Positions 1 through 9,168 of a DNA stretch of 64,000 nucleotides are shown in pieces. A program made the position numbers and the translations under genes. Below the pieces are notes generated by a model that searched no databases, was not told the origin of the DNA, and worked only from the letters and a program-made list of their open reading frames with translations. The stretch is from Bacillus cereus group sp. RP43. Lineage in GTDB: Bacteria; Bacillota; Bacilli; Bacillales; Bacillaceae_G. Within the stretch, counting starts at the first letter, position 1. Each line of letters begins with the position of its first letter. The DNA lies in contig NZ_JARVHQ010000001.1 in NCBI RefSeq assembly GCF_040459645.1, positions 4,712,001-4,776,000 of the forward strand, in the 5' to 3' direction.

Positions 1-467
1 GGGACAATTAACGCAAAGACAATCATAAAAATGATAGCTAATGTAAACACAATTGATAACGCTCTTGTTTTAATAAAAGAACGTGTTTCTTTCACATCAT
101 AAGCACGGTTAAAAGCGTTCATAACCGCATTCACCCCATTTGAAGCAAACCATAACATTGAAAGTAAACCAAATGATAATAAACCACCATTTTGTTCGTT
201 TACAACTTTATCTACGTTTACTTCAATTAAGTTCATCGCATCATCTGGTACATAAACCTCTAATAAACTAAGCACATCCTCTGTTTGAATGGGAATAAAT
301 CCAAGAAGCGTAATTAAGAAAACGAGCCCAGGAAAAATTGCAAGCAAGAAGAAATAAGCGAGCTGTGCTGCCAAGCCCGCTACATCATCGCGCATTGTCC
401 GGTCATATAAATCTTTTCCAAACGAATAAGTGCGATTTCTTCTCACCTTTTCTAAAATTTTTCTCAT
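1..467 (-). CDS. yfkH: YihY/BrkB-family inner membrane protein, partial (3' end outside window)
   Basis: The minus-strand frame opens at an ATG at 467 and stays open to the window edge, so only about 155 N-terminal residues are visible. They read MRKILEKVRRN, a conserved GLAAQLAYFFLLAIFPGL segment that is hallmark-like for the YihY/BrkB (formerly 'ribonuclease BN') membrane family, and a later FNRAYDVKETRSF block followed by a second hydrophobic stretch. YihY proteins are multi-spanning membrane proteins; the old RNase BN assignment is known to be wrong and the function is unclear. It lies 6 bases after the YtxH-like gene and follows yfkJ, the same order as yfkJ-yfkI-yfkH in B. subtilis, so it is probably the last gene of that operon. 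Confidence 0.85.
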   Translation of the reverse strand, partial: MRKILEKVRRNRTYSFGKDLYDRTMRDDVAGLAAQLAYFFLLAIFPGLVFLITLLGFIPIQTEDVLSLLEVYVPDDAMNLIEVNVDKVVNEQNGGLLSFGLLSMLWFASNGVNAVMNAFNRAYDVKETRSFIKTRALSIVFTLAIIFMIVFALIV

Positions 468-473
468 ATATGT

Positions 474-989
474 TTAAACGCTTTTCTTCTCTTCTTTATC
501 TTGCTTTAACTCAATGTACGCTTCAGTTTTTTTTCCCTCTGCATTTGAGTCTTTCATAAATAATTCACGCGCTTCTTTCATACCGCCATCTTCAGCAACT
601 ACCGGCTCTTCTTCTGCTTTAAGCTCATCTACCTTTGGAGATACAGCTTGAATTTCAATCGTTTCTGGCTTTTCTTCTCGCTCAACTTTTCTCTTACTAA
701 AAATTTCTTTCGTTTCTTTTAACGTTTCTACAACAGACGGCGTCAATTTTTTAATTTCTGCTACTTTCGCTTTCACTACATTGAAATCAGCAAGCTCGCG
801 TCCTTTATCTGTAACAGTTTGCACTTTTTCTTTGATTTTCGCATTTTCACCAATTTCAATCATCTTTGTTTTTGCTTTTTCTGCCGTATTTTTTACTTTT
901 TCACGGTTTTCTTTCTTTAACATAGATACAGCTACCCCTGCAGCTACACCAATCGCAATGTTTCGAGCAATATTATTTTTCTTTGCCAT
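474..989 (-). CDS. yfkI: YtxH-like general stress/membrane-associated protein (YfkI position)
   Basis: 171 residues. The N-terminus has a short hydrophobic Ala/Gly-rich segment (about residues 8-24, IARNIAIGVAAGVAVSML) followed by a highly charged Lys/Glu helical tail. That is the layout of YtxH-domain proteins: one membrane anchor plus an amphipathic, probably coiled-coil region. The C-terminal third is acidic and low complexity. The function of these proteins is not known; B. subtilis relatives are often stress-induced. It sits between the LMW phosphatase and the YihY gene, which matches yfkI of B. subtilis by position. The SD AAAGGGTGAAGG precedes the ATG. Symbol assigned by synteny rather than strong sequence identity. 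Confidence 0.75.
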   Translation of the reverse strand: MAKKNNIARNIAIGVAAGVAVSMLKKENREKVKNTAEKAKTKMIEIGENAKIKEKVQTVTDKGRELADFNVVKAKVAEIKKLTPSVVETLKETKEIFSKRKVEREEKPETIEIQAVSPKVDELKAEEEPVVAEDGGMKEARELFMKDSNAEGKKTEAYIELKQDKEEKKSV

Positions 990-1042
990 ATTCCTTCACC
1001 CTTTCATTTCTTATATTAGAAAGTATTACTTTCTAAGCTTCC

Positions 1043-1507
1043 TCATATTCCTTGTTCATTTCGAATGAAAGCTACTAGCTTTGCACACCCTTCTGTTACA
1101 AGGTCATACACTTCTTGGAAGTTCCCTGTAAAGTAAGGGTCAGGAACGTCTGTCCAGCCACCGTCTGGAACAAAATCGGACAGTCTACCAATATAGCCTC
1201 CAGTTTTACCAAAACTTTTTAAATCCGCTATATTCTTGTTGTCCATGGCAATAATATAATCAAACTTTGTTAAGTCTTCTTTTTCTACTTGCCGTGCTTT
1301 AATTCCTTCAAAAGAGACTTCATTTTCTTTTAAAATTTTTTGTGTTCCTTTATGTGGTGGATTACCAACATGCCAATCTCCAGTTCCTGCAGAATCAATG
1401 ACAATTTTCTCTTCGAGTCCCTCTTTTACGACAAGATCTCGAAAAATTGCTTCTGCCATTGGAGAACGACAAATGTTCCCAAGACAAACAAACAATACTC
1501 GGACCAT
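1043..1507 (-). CDS. yfkJ: Low-molecular-weight protein-tyrosine phosphatase
   Basis: 154 residues, the normal length for the LMW-PTP family. The N-terminal P-loop CLGNICRS begins with the nucleophile Cys8 and contains Arg14 (CX5R). The general acid is in the DPY motif at Asp123. The conserved DSAGTGDWHVGNPP block at 38-51 is also present. It hydrolyses phosphotyrosine (possibly other phospho-monoesters) on cytoplasmic proteins. It is the first gene of a three-gene minus-strand group (phosphatase, YtxH-like, YihY) that mirrors yfkJ-yfkI-yfkH of B. subtilis. It is divergent from yfkK with about 175 bases between them. YwlE is the other Bacillus family member, but synteny favours YfkJ. Confidence 0.93.
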   Translation of the reverse strand: MVRVLFVCLGNICRSPMAEAIFRDLVVKEGLEEKIVIDSAGTGDWHVGNPPHKGTQKILKENEVSFEGIKARQVEKEDLTKFDYIIAMDNKNIADLKSFGKTGGYIGRLSDFVPDGGWTDVPDPYFTGNFQEVYDLVTEGCAKLVAFIRNEQGI

Positions 1508-1682
1508 ATTTTTGTTTCTTCCCTTCTTGGTGCATTTCTTAATATATATCTATAGTATAAACAACCAATTATTAATTATAAAGGAAATCCCTACTAATTT
1601 AATAGGATTGAAAAGTTTCATTAACGAAAATGATAAAAAAATGTTAAGATAACCTTATGTTATTTTAAAGGGGGACACTTCG

Positions 1683-1907
1683 GTGGATTTATCTGTGAAA
1701 TCAGAAGCAAACGTTGAATATATGGTAGAAGCTATTAAGGAAAAATTACGCATGGTTAATGCTGGAGCAATGAGAGCTGCTAGTTTTAACGAAGAAATGT
1801 ACGAGGACTTACGTGACATTTATGAGCATGTTATGAAACGTGAAACATTCAGTATTAGTGAAATGCAAGCTATTACTGAGGAACTAGGTACATTAATTAA
1901 AAAATAA
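1683..1907 (+). CDS. yfkK: DUF1128 protein YfkK
   Basis: 74 residues beginning at a GTG at 1683 with an AAAGGGGG SD seven bases upstream; the protein starts [14 protein letters not shown]. The sequence is helical and charged with no membrane segment and matches the DUF1128/UPF0435 (YfkK) family in size and composition, including the central [20 protein letters not shown] segment. No function is known. Divergent position next to yfkJ agrees with B. subtilis. It is monocistronic and ends in its own terminator at 1909-1938. Confidence 0.88.
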   Translation: MDLSVKSEANVEYMVEAIKEKLRMVNAGAMRAASFNEEMYEDLRDIYEHVMKRETFSISEMQAITEELGTLIKK

Positions 1908-1908
1908 C

Positions 1909-1938
1909 AAAGAGCCTCACGTATTCGAGGCTCTTTTA
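1909..1938 (+). terminator. Rho-independent terminator of yfkK
   Basis: AGAGCCTC and GAGGCTCT form a perfect 8-bp stem around an 8-base loop, followed by TTTT, just after the yfkK stop codon. Confidence 0.88.
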
Positions 1939-2099
1939 ATTTCAACAAATTCATGACAACTCTTCTCTTTTCCTCATCACATTCTAAAATACTGTACAAT
2001 GAAAGTAGAATCTCACCTTAGATTTTTTCTCCATACATACTACTCTAAAAAAATTGCCACACTACCATTGCTAACTGTTTTTACTGGGGGTGCTTACTT

Positions 2100-4766
2100 A
2101 TGAGCAATTGGTACAGTAAGACGAAAAATCAAACATTAATCGACCTAGAAACAAATGAACAACACGGTTTAACAGATGAAATCGTAAATGAACGTTTAAA
2201 GCAATATGGTTATAATGAATTAGCTACCAAACAAAAACGTACTTTATGGCAACGCGTTTTCGCCCAAATTAATGACGTCCTCGTATATGTCCTTATTATC
2301 GCTGCCCTTATTTCCGCCTTTGTAGGTGAATGGGCTGATGCAAGTATTATCGCGCTCGTTGTAGTTTTAAATGCCGTTATCGGTGTAATCCAAGAATCGA
2401 AAGCAGAACAGGCTTTAGAAGCATTGAAAAAGATGGCAACACCTAAAGCTATCGTAAAGCGAGATGGTGAACTAAAAGAAATTCCATCTGAGCACGTCGT
2501 TCCAGGTGATATCGTTATGCTTGATGCTGGGCGGTATATCCCCTGCGATTTACGCCTTATCGAAACTGCAAATTTAAAAGTTGAAGAATCTGCTCTAACT
2601 GGTGAATCCGTCCCTGTCGATAAAGATGCAGTCTACCACCCTTCCATGCAAAGTGATGAGCAAGTACCATTAGGCGATCAAAAAAACATGGCATTTATGT
2701 CGACGTTAGTAACATATGGACGTGGCGCTGGTGTTGCCGTTGAAACTGGGATGAACTCACAAATTGGCAAGATTGCTACTCTTTTACATGAAGCAGACGA
2801 TGATATGACACCACTTCAAAAAAGCTTAGCACAAGTAGGAAAATATTTAGGTTTTGTCGCTGTAGCTATTTGCGCTATTATGTTTCTCATCGGTTTTTTA
2901 CAAGGACGAGATACTTTGGAAATGTTTATGACTGCAATTAGTTTAGCTGTTGCAGCCATTCCAGAAGGCTTACCAGCTATTGTTTCCATCGTTCTTGCCA
3001 TTGGTGTTCAGCGTATGATTAAACAAAACGTTATCATTCGTAAACTACCAGCTGTTGAAGCTCTCGGTTCTGTCACAATTATTTGTTCAGATAAAACAGG
3101 TACATTAACTCAAAATAAAATGACCGTTACTCACTTTTATAGTGATCGCACATACGACCAGCTAGAAAATTTAAATGTAAATAATGATGTACACCGTCTA
3201 TTATTAGAAAATATGGTTTTATGCAACGATGCCTCTTACAGTGCCGACTCACAAACAGGGGATCCTACAGAAATCGCCCTTCTTGTTGCCGGAAGCTCTT
3301 TTAACATTCAAAAAGATCATTTAGAAAATACACATGAACGTGTTAACGAATTGCCTTTCGAGTCTAATCGTAAAATGATGTCAACTGTACATACGTACGA
3401 TGAAAGCTACTATAGCATGACTAAAGGTGCTATTGATAAACTTTTACCTCACTGTACCCATATCTTTATAAATAATAAAATTGAGGTCTTAACAGATTCT
3501 GATAAAAATCAAATATTAGAAGCTGCCGGGTCAATGTCACAAGAAGCCTTAAGAGTACTTTCATTCGCATATAAACGATACGATTCAAACGATCTGGATA
3601 TAAATCATCTCGAAGAAAATCTTATCTTTATCGGTCTTGTCGGTATGATTGATCCACCACGCACAGAAGTAAAAGATTCAATTACAGAATGTCAAAAAGC
3701 TGGTATTCGCACAGTTATGATTACTGGTGATCATAAGGATACCGCCTTTGCAATTGCCAAAGAACTTGGTATTGCTGAAGAAAAATCTGAGATTATGATT
3801 GGAACTGAATTAGATAACATTTCAGATACAGAACTAGCAAGTAAAATTAATCACTTAAATGTATTCGCTAGGGTCTCTCCAGAACATAAAGTGAAGATTG
3901 TAAAAGCATTACGTGCTGAAGGAAATATCGTTTCCATGACTGGTGACGGTGTAAATGATGCTCCTTCTTTAAAACAAGCAGATGTTGGAGTAGCAATGGG
4001 AATTACAGGAACAGATGTCGCAAAAGGCGCAGCAGATGTAGTTTTAACAGATGATAACTTCTCATCTATTGTGAAAGCTGTTGAAGAAGGGAGAAATATT
4101 TATCGTAATATTAAAAAGTCTATTCTCTTCCTACTCTCTTGTAACTTCGGCGAAATTATCGCTTTATTTTTAGCCATTTTACTTGGCTGGGCGACACCAC
4201 TACGACCTATTCACATTTTGTGGGTAAATTTAATTACAGATACACTGCCTGCATTATCACTTGGTGTTGATCCTGAAGATCCAGATGTGATGAAGGAAAA
4301 ACCACGACATGCGAAAGAAAGCTTATTTAGCGGCAGCGTTCCTTTTCTTATTTTCAATGGGGTTGTAATTGGACTTCTTACTTTAACAGCCTTTATTGTT
4401 GGGGCAAAGCTCTATACAGGAGATACAAATTTATTTCCTCTCTTCCCAGATCAAATTGATGAAGATGCTCTATTACATGCTCAAACGATGGCATTTGTCG
4501 TTCTTAGTTTTTCTCAGCTCGTTCATTCATTTAACTTACGTTCAAGAACGAAATCAATTTTTTCAATTGGGATATTTACAAATAAATATTTAGTCTTCTC
4601 ACTTCTTATCGGTGTTCTTATGCAAGTTTGTATTATCTCCATTCCTCCTCTTGCCAATATATTTGGTGTGCATGCATTAACAATGCGAGATTGGGGATTC
4701 GTTCTCTTATTAAGTATCATTCCGCTTGTTGTGAATGAAATTATTAAATTATTTAAGAGAAAATAA
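2100..4766 (+). CDS. Calcium-type cation-transporting P-type ATPase
   Basis: 888 residues, the usual size for P2A (SERCA-like) pumps. In order: N-terminal cation-ATPase domain (NEQHGLTDEIV.., 1-70), paired transmembrane helices, actuator loop with TGES at 167-170, the M4 ion-site motif PEGLP at 288-292, the phosphorylation site DKTGT with Asp331, a nucleotide-binding domain, the hinge TGDGVNDAP at 614-622, and the C-terminal helices. PEGLP and the M6 segment WVNLITDTLPALSLG fit calcium transport (B. subtilis YloB relative) rather than a heavy-metal P1B pump; there is no CPC motif and no N-terminal metal-binding domain. It probably exports Ca2+ from the cytoplasm. It stands alone with a GGGGGTG SD and a shared terminator downstream. 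Confidence 0.93.
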   Translation: MSNWYSKTKNQTLIDLETNEQHGLTDEIVNERLKQYGYNELATKQKRTLWQRVFAQINDVLVYVLIIAALISAFVGEWADASIIALVVVLNAVIGVIQESKAEQALEALKKMATPKAIVKRDGELKEIPSEHVVPGDIVMLDAGRYIPCDLRLIETANLKVEESALTGESVPVDKDAVYHPSMQSDEQVPLGDQKNMAFMSTLVTYGRGAGVAVETGMNSQIGKIATLLHEADDDMTPLQKSLAQVGKYLGFVAVAICAIMFLIGFLQGRDTLEMFMTAISLAVAAIPEGLPAIVSIVLAIGVQRMIKQNVIIRKLPAVEALGSVTIICSDKTGTLTQNKMTVTHFYSDRTYDQLENLNVNNDVHRLLLENMVLCNDASYSADSQTGDPTEIALLVAGSSFNIQKDHLENTHERVNELPFESNRKMMSTVHTYDESYYSMTKGAIDKLLPHCTHIFINNKIEVLTDSDKNQILEAAGSMSQEALRVLSFAYKRYDSNDLDINHLEENLIFIGLVGMIDPPRTEVKDSITECQKAGIRTVMITGDHKDTAFAIAKELGIAEEKSEIMIGTELDNISDTELASKINHLNVFARVSPEHKVKIVKALRAEGNIVSMTGDGVNDAPSLKQADVGVAMGITGTDVAKGAADVVLTDDNFSSIVKAVEEGRNIYRNIKKSILFLLSCNFGEIIALFLAILLGWATPLRPIHILWVNLITDTLPALSLGVDPEDPDVMKEKPRHAKESLFSGSVPFLIFNGVVIGLLTLTAFIVGAKLYTGDTNLFPLFPDQIDEDALLHAQTMAFVVLSFSQLVHSFNLRSRTKSIFSIGIFTNKYLVFSLLIGVLMQVCIISIPPLANIFGVHALTMRDWGFVLLLSIIPLVVNEIIKLFKRK

Positions 4767-4799
4767 AAGGCAATGAGGAATATTCCTCATTGCCTTTTC
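4767..4799. terminator. Bidirectional terminator between Ca-ATPase and yceH
   Basis: AAAGGCAATGAGGA and TCCTCATTGCCTTT form a 14-bp perfect stem with a 4-base ATAT loop and T/A tails on both sides, separating two convergent genes. Confidence 0.92.
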
Positions 4800-4801
4800 A
4801 T

Positions 4802-5884
4802 TTATCCTTGTAATTCTTTTTTTATGTTCTCTGTTAATGTAGCCATACGCTTACGACTTTCTTCACGCTCACGTTTATTTTGCTCTTCAATTTGTTGCGT
4901 TTCTTGCATACCTCTTGAAATAATGTTCCAAGTCTCTTCTAGTGTTTCCATCTTAATACTAGAAGAACCTGATATCCTCGCTACTTCCACACTTTGAGTT
5001 GCAATATTTTGTGCATTTTTCTTAAGTAATTCATTTGTACGGCGATCAAGTTCAGCCATAGAGTCCGCAACAAGCTTTTGACGTTTCGCATTTACCGCTT
5101 GAATGATACCATTTTTAAAGATAGGAATCGTTGTAATAAATGCCGTATTGATTTTACCGATTAATTTATTATTACCGCGTTGAATCATACGAATTTGTGG
5201 CGCTGTAAGTAGAGCAACCATACGTGCTTTTTCTAAATCATCAATACGTTGTTCTAAAATTTCAACAGAGTTTTTAAGCGATTCTAATTCAATACCTGCT
5301 AACTGATCATTATTACGTATGCGCTCTTCGTACATCGGAACTAACTCTGTATTTAAACGCTCTAATAACATTTCCCCTGCTACTACGTATTTTTCTAAGT
5401 CTAAATAATACTTTAAGTTTTGCTCATATAAACCATCTAACGTACCAATTGATTTTTTCATTTCATCTTGATACTTCGTAATTTCTACGTATACTTTATC
5501 CATTTCACGACCCATCGTCTGATACTTACTAAAGATTTGTTCAATCATTTTATCTGCTTTTTTGAACATACGTGAGAAGAAACCACTTTTCTCTTCCGCA
5601 AAGTCTTTACTATCAAATCTGTCCATAATTTTACCAAGCTGTTTTAATAATTCACCAGAATCTTCTATTTTCGATAAAGACATTGTATGTAAAATTTGAT
5701 CAGCGAAACGTGAAATCTCCATAGAAGGCTCTTTTCCAAGCTCGATTAATTCTAATTGGTCTTTAATATCTACTGCATTATAAATACGTTGTACTTCAGC
5801 ATCTTGTCTAAGTTGCAAGCGAACATCTTGTGCGGTTTGCTCATTCAATTCTGTTTTCGAATCTAGTACGACTGGGTTATTCAT
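4802..5884 (-). CDS. yceH: Toxic anion resistance protein TelA family (YceH)
   Basis: 360 residues, typical TelA (PF05816) length. No transmembrane segment; long charged helices and heptad-like stretches dominate (for example 130-260), consistent with a coiled-coil cytoplasmic protein. TelA proteins are linked to tellurite and other toxic-anion or envelope-antibiotic resistance, with unknown mechanism. It is the last gene of the yceC-D-E-F-G-H block, 18 bases after yceG, with a GGGAG SD. The family and neighbours agree completely with B. subtilis yceH, so identity is firm while biochemical function is not. Confidence 0.92.
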   Translation of the reverse strand: MNNPVVLDSKTELNEQTAQDVRLQLRQDAEVQRIYNAVDIKDQLELIELGKEPSMEISRFADQILHTMSLSKIEDSGELLKQLGKIMDRFDSKDFAEEKSGFFSRMFKKADKMIEQIFSKYQTMGREMDKVYVEITKYQDEMKKSIGTLDGLYEQNLKYYLDLEKYVVAGEMLLERLNTELVPMYEERIRNNDQLAGIELESLKNSVEILEQRIDDLEKARMVALLTAPQIRMIQRGNNKLIGKINTAFITTIPIFKNGIIQAVNAKRQKLVADSMAELDRRTNELLKKNAQNIATQSVEVARISGSSSIKMETLEETWNIISRGMQETQQIEEQNKREREESRKRMATLTENIKKELQG

Positions 5885-5902
5885 ATGATATTCTCCCTTT
5901 CC

Positions 5903-7534
5903 TTATAAAAATGGACGAAATAGTCCTTTTATTGTTTGTGATAAATTTTTATAGGCTGATGAACCATGAAATTCAAGATCAAAATTAACTTCTTCAAGCC
6001 AATGTGAATCAAATGCTCCTGCTTCAATATACGGTTCAATATCGTTTCTCCCCGTTGGATTAAAGTGGAATACATCTACTCCAATTTGATTTAAAAATAA
6101 TAATAAAACAGCATCAGAACGACTTAATTCTCCGCTCTTCTCATTATTAAATATAACAATTTTCGGTACTTCTTGCGAATAATCAAATTTCTCAAGCTGC
6201 TCTAAAATGTTCGGTGGTATTTGAGAGAGTTGTGCGAAAACATACAGTGCTACATCTTGTTTCGCCTCTTTCGCAATTGGTTTACACATTTCACTTTCAC
6301 ACGTATGGATGATTGCTTCTGCAATACCATGTTGTAATCCTTCTGGTAAACGCTTATGTGGCCACCAATGGCTGTTCATAATTAAATCCGGATGTAACTT
6401 CCCCCCGCGGTCCAATGCATCTCGATAATGATATTGGAAATTCGCTTTTTGTTCTTTCGTAAACGGGAATGTATTAATCAAGAAGCTGTTATCAAATGAT
6501 GTAACAGCCTTTAATCGCTGAAAATATTCTTTATCATTTTTTGAAACACCTGATATTTTTGCAAATAAAGAAGGAATATAAATATGCTTATTTTCAACAA
6601 AGAATGTTGGACGTACAAATGCCTTTTCTTTCGTAATTAAAAAGATTTCATCGTACGTCGTTTTGAGCGTACGGGCTACAGGTGTATACGAACGGAATTG
6701 CCACGGTTTGTATAATAATGAATTATCGTGGTGAAGTACTTGCTCGATTTCTTTTGAAGCTTGATAAGCTACTGTTGCGACGCGTTCACGACGCCGATCA
6801 GGAAATGGTTCCAATGAAATACGGCCCGAATGAGATACGACAAAGGTCTTTCCTTCCTCATCTACACACTCAAATCCATCTTTTCCTTCTGGGTGATAAT
6901 AAAGCACATCGCAGCCGAGCATAATAAGAAAGTATAAGAAATATATACGACTCTCCGTCGCATCACCGTACCAAACGATACGCGGCATTTGTTTCTTATA
7001 ATTAATCGTAGAGAACCACTTCGCTACGTAATTTTCACTTAATTTAATCATATCGATTAAGAAACGCCGGAACCCTTCTGTTTTTAAAGATTGATTATGC
7101 TGTTTCTCATACAATTTCAATACAGAAATAAACGTTGCATGTATGTAATGTTGTAAATCAGGATTGTCTACTTTCGGTAAAAGTTGTTTCCCAGATAAAT
7201 GTGCTACAAGTCTATTTACCGTCAAACCATTCGGTGCTTCTTGATGTAATGCAAAAACTTCTTGAATATGGCGCAGTTTTTCGGGATCAATCACCTTATT
7301 TAAATTTTGTTCATGCAAAACCTCGATCCCTTTTGCTTCACTATAATCAAATAGCTCATTGAAATATTCATCTACATCATTAGGGACACCAAGAATGCGA
7401 CTTGCTATATAACTAAATTTCATTTCATTCTCTGTCAGTTCATATTGTGGGCGTTTTTCTAAAAGCGCTTCAAATTGCTTTAAATCTGATTCATCTTTTA
7501 ATGCACATGGTTGAAGTGTAAAACGTGAAAACAC
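5903..7534 (-). CDS. yceG: YceG-family component of the Ter 'biosynthetic module'
   Basis: 543 residues from a GTG start preceded by GGAGGTG. It has no membrane segments or familiar catalytic motif; it corresponds in size and operon position to YceG_bac proteins, described as a putative component of the TerD/TelA-associated biosynthetic module. Two stretches about 280 residues apart (IVWYGDATESRIYFLYFL and IVIFNNEKSGELSRSDAVLL, each followed by a DV.YYHP/DVFHFNP segment) look like an internal duplication. It is co-directional with yceH (18-base gap) and 110 bases downstream of yceF, with a terminator-like hairpin in between. No reaction can be assigned from sequence alone. Confidence 0.85.
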   Translation of the reverse strand: MFSRFTLQPCALKDESDLKQFEALLEKRPQYELTENEMKFSYIASRILGVPNDVDEYFNELFDYSEAKGIEVLHEQNLNKVIDPEKLRHIQEVFALHQEAPNGLTVNRLVAHLSGKQLLPKVDNPDLQHYIHATFISVLKLYEKQHNQSLKTEGFRRFLIDMIKLSENYVAKWFSTINYKKQMPRIVWYGDATESRIYFLYFLIMLGCDVLYYHPEGKDGFECVDEEGKTFVVSHSGRISLEPFPDRRRERVATVAYQASKEIEQVLHHDNSLLYKPWQFRSYTPVARTLKTTYDEIFLITKEKAFVRPTFFVENKHIYIPSLFAKISGVSKNDKEYFQRLKAVTSFDNSFLINTFPFTKEQKANFQYHYRDALDRGGKLHPDLIMNSHWWPHKRLPEGLQHGIAEAIIHTCESEMCKPIAKEAKQDVALYVFAQLSQIPPNILEQLEKFDYSQEVPKIVIFNNEKSGELSRSDAVLLLFLNQIGVDVFHFNPTGRNDIEPYIEAGAFDSHWLEEVNFDLEFHGSSAYKNLSQTIKGLFRPFL

Positions 7535-7605
7535 AACAGTTCACCTCCAAAAACATTTACGTTTTTTATAAAGTCTCTCTTCTATTATAAACTATTTTTA
7601 GTTAT

Positions 7606-7642
7606 AAAAAATGGGCGCTCGCATAACGAGCAAACCCATTTC
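7606..7642 (-). terminator. Intra-operon terminator after yceF
   Basis: On the minus strand AAATGGG..GCTCG..CGAGC..CCCATTT folds into a two-part stem followed by TTTTATAA. It lies directly after the TerC-family stop codon, so transcription reaching yceG-yceH must read through or start in the 70 bases downstream. Confidence 0.8.
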
Positions 7643-7644
7643 AA

Positions 7645-8436
7645 TTATTTATGATTATCTTTAGTAGCTGCAACTTCTTCTTTAGCTTGTCCAGAATTCT
7701 TCATGTAGTGAAGTATAAATGTTGCTCCAAACGCTACAACTAAAATAATAAAGAAAAGCGTATGACTTACTTCAATATGAATGACAGACAATAGCATTTT
7801 TGCCGCAATAATTAAGATTAAAATATATGCTGTCGTTTCAAGTTCTGGAATACGCTCTAACAATTTTAAGAATACGCCAGCGATACCACGCATCATTAAA
7901 ATACCGAGCATTCCGCCTAATAATAAAATCCAAACTTCATTCGATACACCAAATGCAGCAAGTACGCTATCTACAGAGAACGCGATATCCATTAATTCAA
8001 CCATCGCAACTGTTCCCCAGAAGACACCAAACATTCTGAAGAGAATACTATTTTGGTTCATACCATGAGCTTCCTCTTCTTCTGCATTACCTTTTCGTTT
8101 ATCAATGAAGTATTTAATTGAAAGCCAAGCTAAGTAAAGTGCACCTAACACTTTTACCCACCATAATTTAATTAAGAACATTCCGATTCCAATTGCAATA
8201 AATCGGAATACATAAGCTCCAATAAGTCCATAAAATAATGCTTTTTTTCGTTTTTCTTCTGGAAGATGTTTTACCATTACCGCTAACACAAGTGCATTAT
8301 CAGCAGATAATAACCCTTCAAGTACAACAAGTGTACCTATTAACCCCCAAGATACTGGATCTTGTAACACTTTAATCCACATGTCCAAGTCGAAAAACTG
8401 AGCATACGTATCAAGGATTCCTTGCAAAATACTCAT
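7645..8436 (-). CDS. yceF: TerC-family integral membrane protein (YceF)
   Basis: 263 residues with about seven hydrophobic segments. The signature LEGLLSADNALVLAVMV (about 39-55) and its second-half counterpart MELMDIAFSVDSVLAAFGVS (about 145-164) carry the paired acidic/Asn residues conserved in TerC proteins. TerC-family proteins are associated with tellurite resistance and, more recently, with metal ion (Mn2+) efflux and metalation of exported proteins. The C-terminus is short and charged. It follows the three TerD paralogs and is itself followed by a strong hairpin. The start is the ATG with AAAGGTAAG just upstream. Confidence 0.92.
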   Translation of the reverse strand: MSILQGILDTYAQFFDLDMWIKVLQDPVSWGLIGTLVVLEGLLSADNALVLAVMVKHLPEEKRKKALFYGLIGAYVFRFIAIGIGMFLIKLWWVKVLGALYLAWLSIKYFIDKRKGNAEEEEAHGMNQNSILFRMFGVFWGTVAMVELMDIAFSVDSVLAAFGVSNEVWILLLGGMLGILMMRGIAGVFLKLLERIPELETTAYILILIIAAKMLLSVIHIEVSHTLFFIILVVAFGATFILHYMKNSGQAKEEVAATKDNHK

Positions 8437-8479
8437 CTTACCTTTATCCCCTATTCTTTGCTAGATTTATAGAAAGGTC

Positions 8480-8508
8480 AAAAAAAGGAAACGAATGCCG
8501 TTTCCCTT
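8480..8508 (-). terminator. Terminator after yceE
   Basis: Minus-strand GGAAACG and CGTTTCC stem with a short loop, followed by an uninterrupted T7 run, 2 bases past the yceE stop codon. Confidence 0.85.
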
Positions 8509-8509
8509 C

Positions 8510-9088
8510 TTATGCATCCAAGCCATACGCTCTTACAAGCGCACCTAATCCACCTTGGAATCCGCTTCCTACTGCACTAAACTTCCACTGTCCATTATGA
8601 CGGTATAATTCACAAAAGACAACTGCTGTTTCAATGGAGAAATCTTCCCCTAAATCAAAACGAAGAACTTCTTCGTTTGTTTCTTCATTTGCTAAACGAA
8701 CGAATGCATTTGCAACCTGTCCAAAGTTTTGATTACGGCCTTCTCCATCATAAATTGTAACTGTAATAGCAATTTTATGAACATCTGCTGGAACCTTTTT
8801 CAAATCGACAACAAGTTGCTCATCATCACCGTCACCTGCACCTGTACGGTTATCTCCTGTATGTAAAACTGATTCACAAGGAGACTGTAAATTATTATAG
8901 AAAATAAAATCAGTTTCCTTCGTACATTTCCCGTTCGCATCTAATAAAAAGGCAGATGCATCTAAATCGAAATCAGATCCACCATCATAAGATTTAATAT
9001 CCCATCCAAGACCAATTACTGCTCTTGATAAACCTGGGCTTGTTTTAGCTAAATCTATTTTCTGTCCTTTTTGCAATTGAATAACCAT
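8510..9088 (-). CDS. yceE: TerD-family protein (YceE)
   Basis: 192 residues, one TerD domain. Family hallmarks visible: LQKGQKIDL at the N-terminus, GLGWD, the acidic FDLDASAFLLD stretch, [14 protein letters not shown], and the C-terminal ELYRHNGQWKFSAVGSGFQGG. TerD domains bind Ca2+ through such Asp-rich loops and are cytoplasmic. Very similar to the next gene yceD (clear tandem duplication), and less so to yceC. It forms part of the Ter stress module; in B. subtilis this block belongs to general or envelope stress regulons. The start has a GAGGTGA SD. Confidence 0.93.
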   Translation of the reverse strand: MVIQLQKGQKIDLAKTSPGLSRAVIGLGWDIKSYDGGSDFDLDASAFLLDANGKCTKETDFIFYNNLQSPCESVLHTGDNRTGAGDGDDEQLVVDLKKVPADVHKIAITVTIYDGEGRNQNFGQVANAFVRLANEETNEEVLRFDLGEDFSIETAVVFCELYRHNGQWKFSAVGSGFQGGLGALVRAYGLDA

Positions 9089-9114
9089 ATATATTCACCT
9101 CTATATTTTAATTT

Positions 9115-9161
9115 CAAAAAATATATCCATCAGTAAATACGCGTTTCACCGATGGATATAT
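9115..9161 (-). terminator. Terminator after yceD
   Basis: ATATATCCATC and GATGGATATAT form an 11-bp stem with an internal loop containing further complementarity, followed on the minus strand by a T-rich run. It separates yceD from yceE. Confidence 0.8.
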
Positions 9162-9168
9162 AAATCTA

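Noticed and set aside
338..559. 73-aa plus-strand frame at the YihY/YtxH boundary
   Set aside because: Shadow of two conserved minus-strand genes; no SD and no similarity to a known family.
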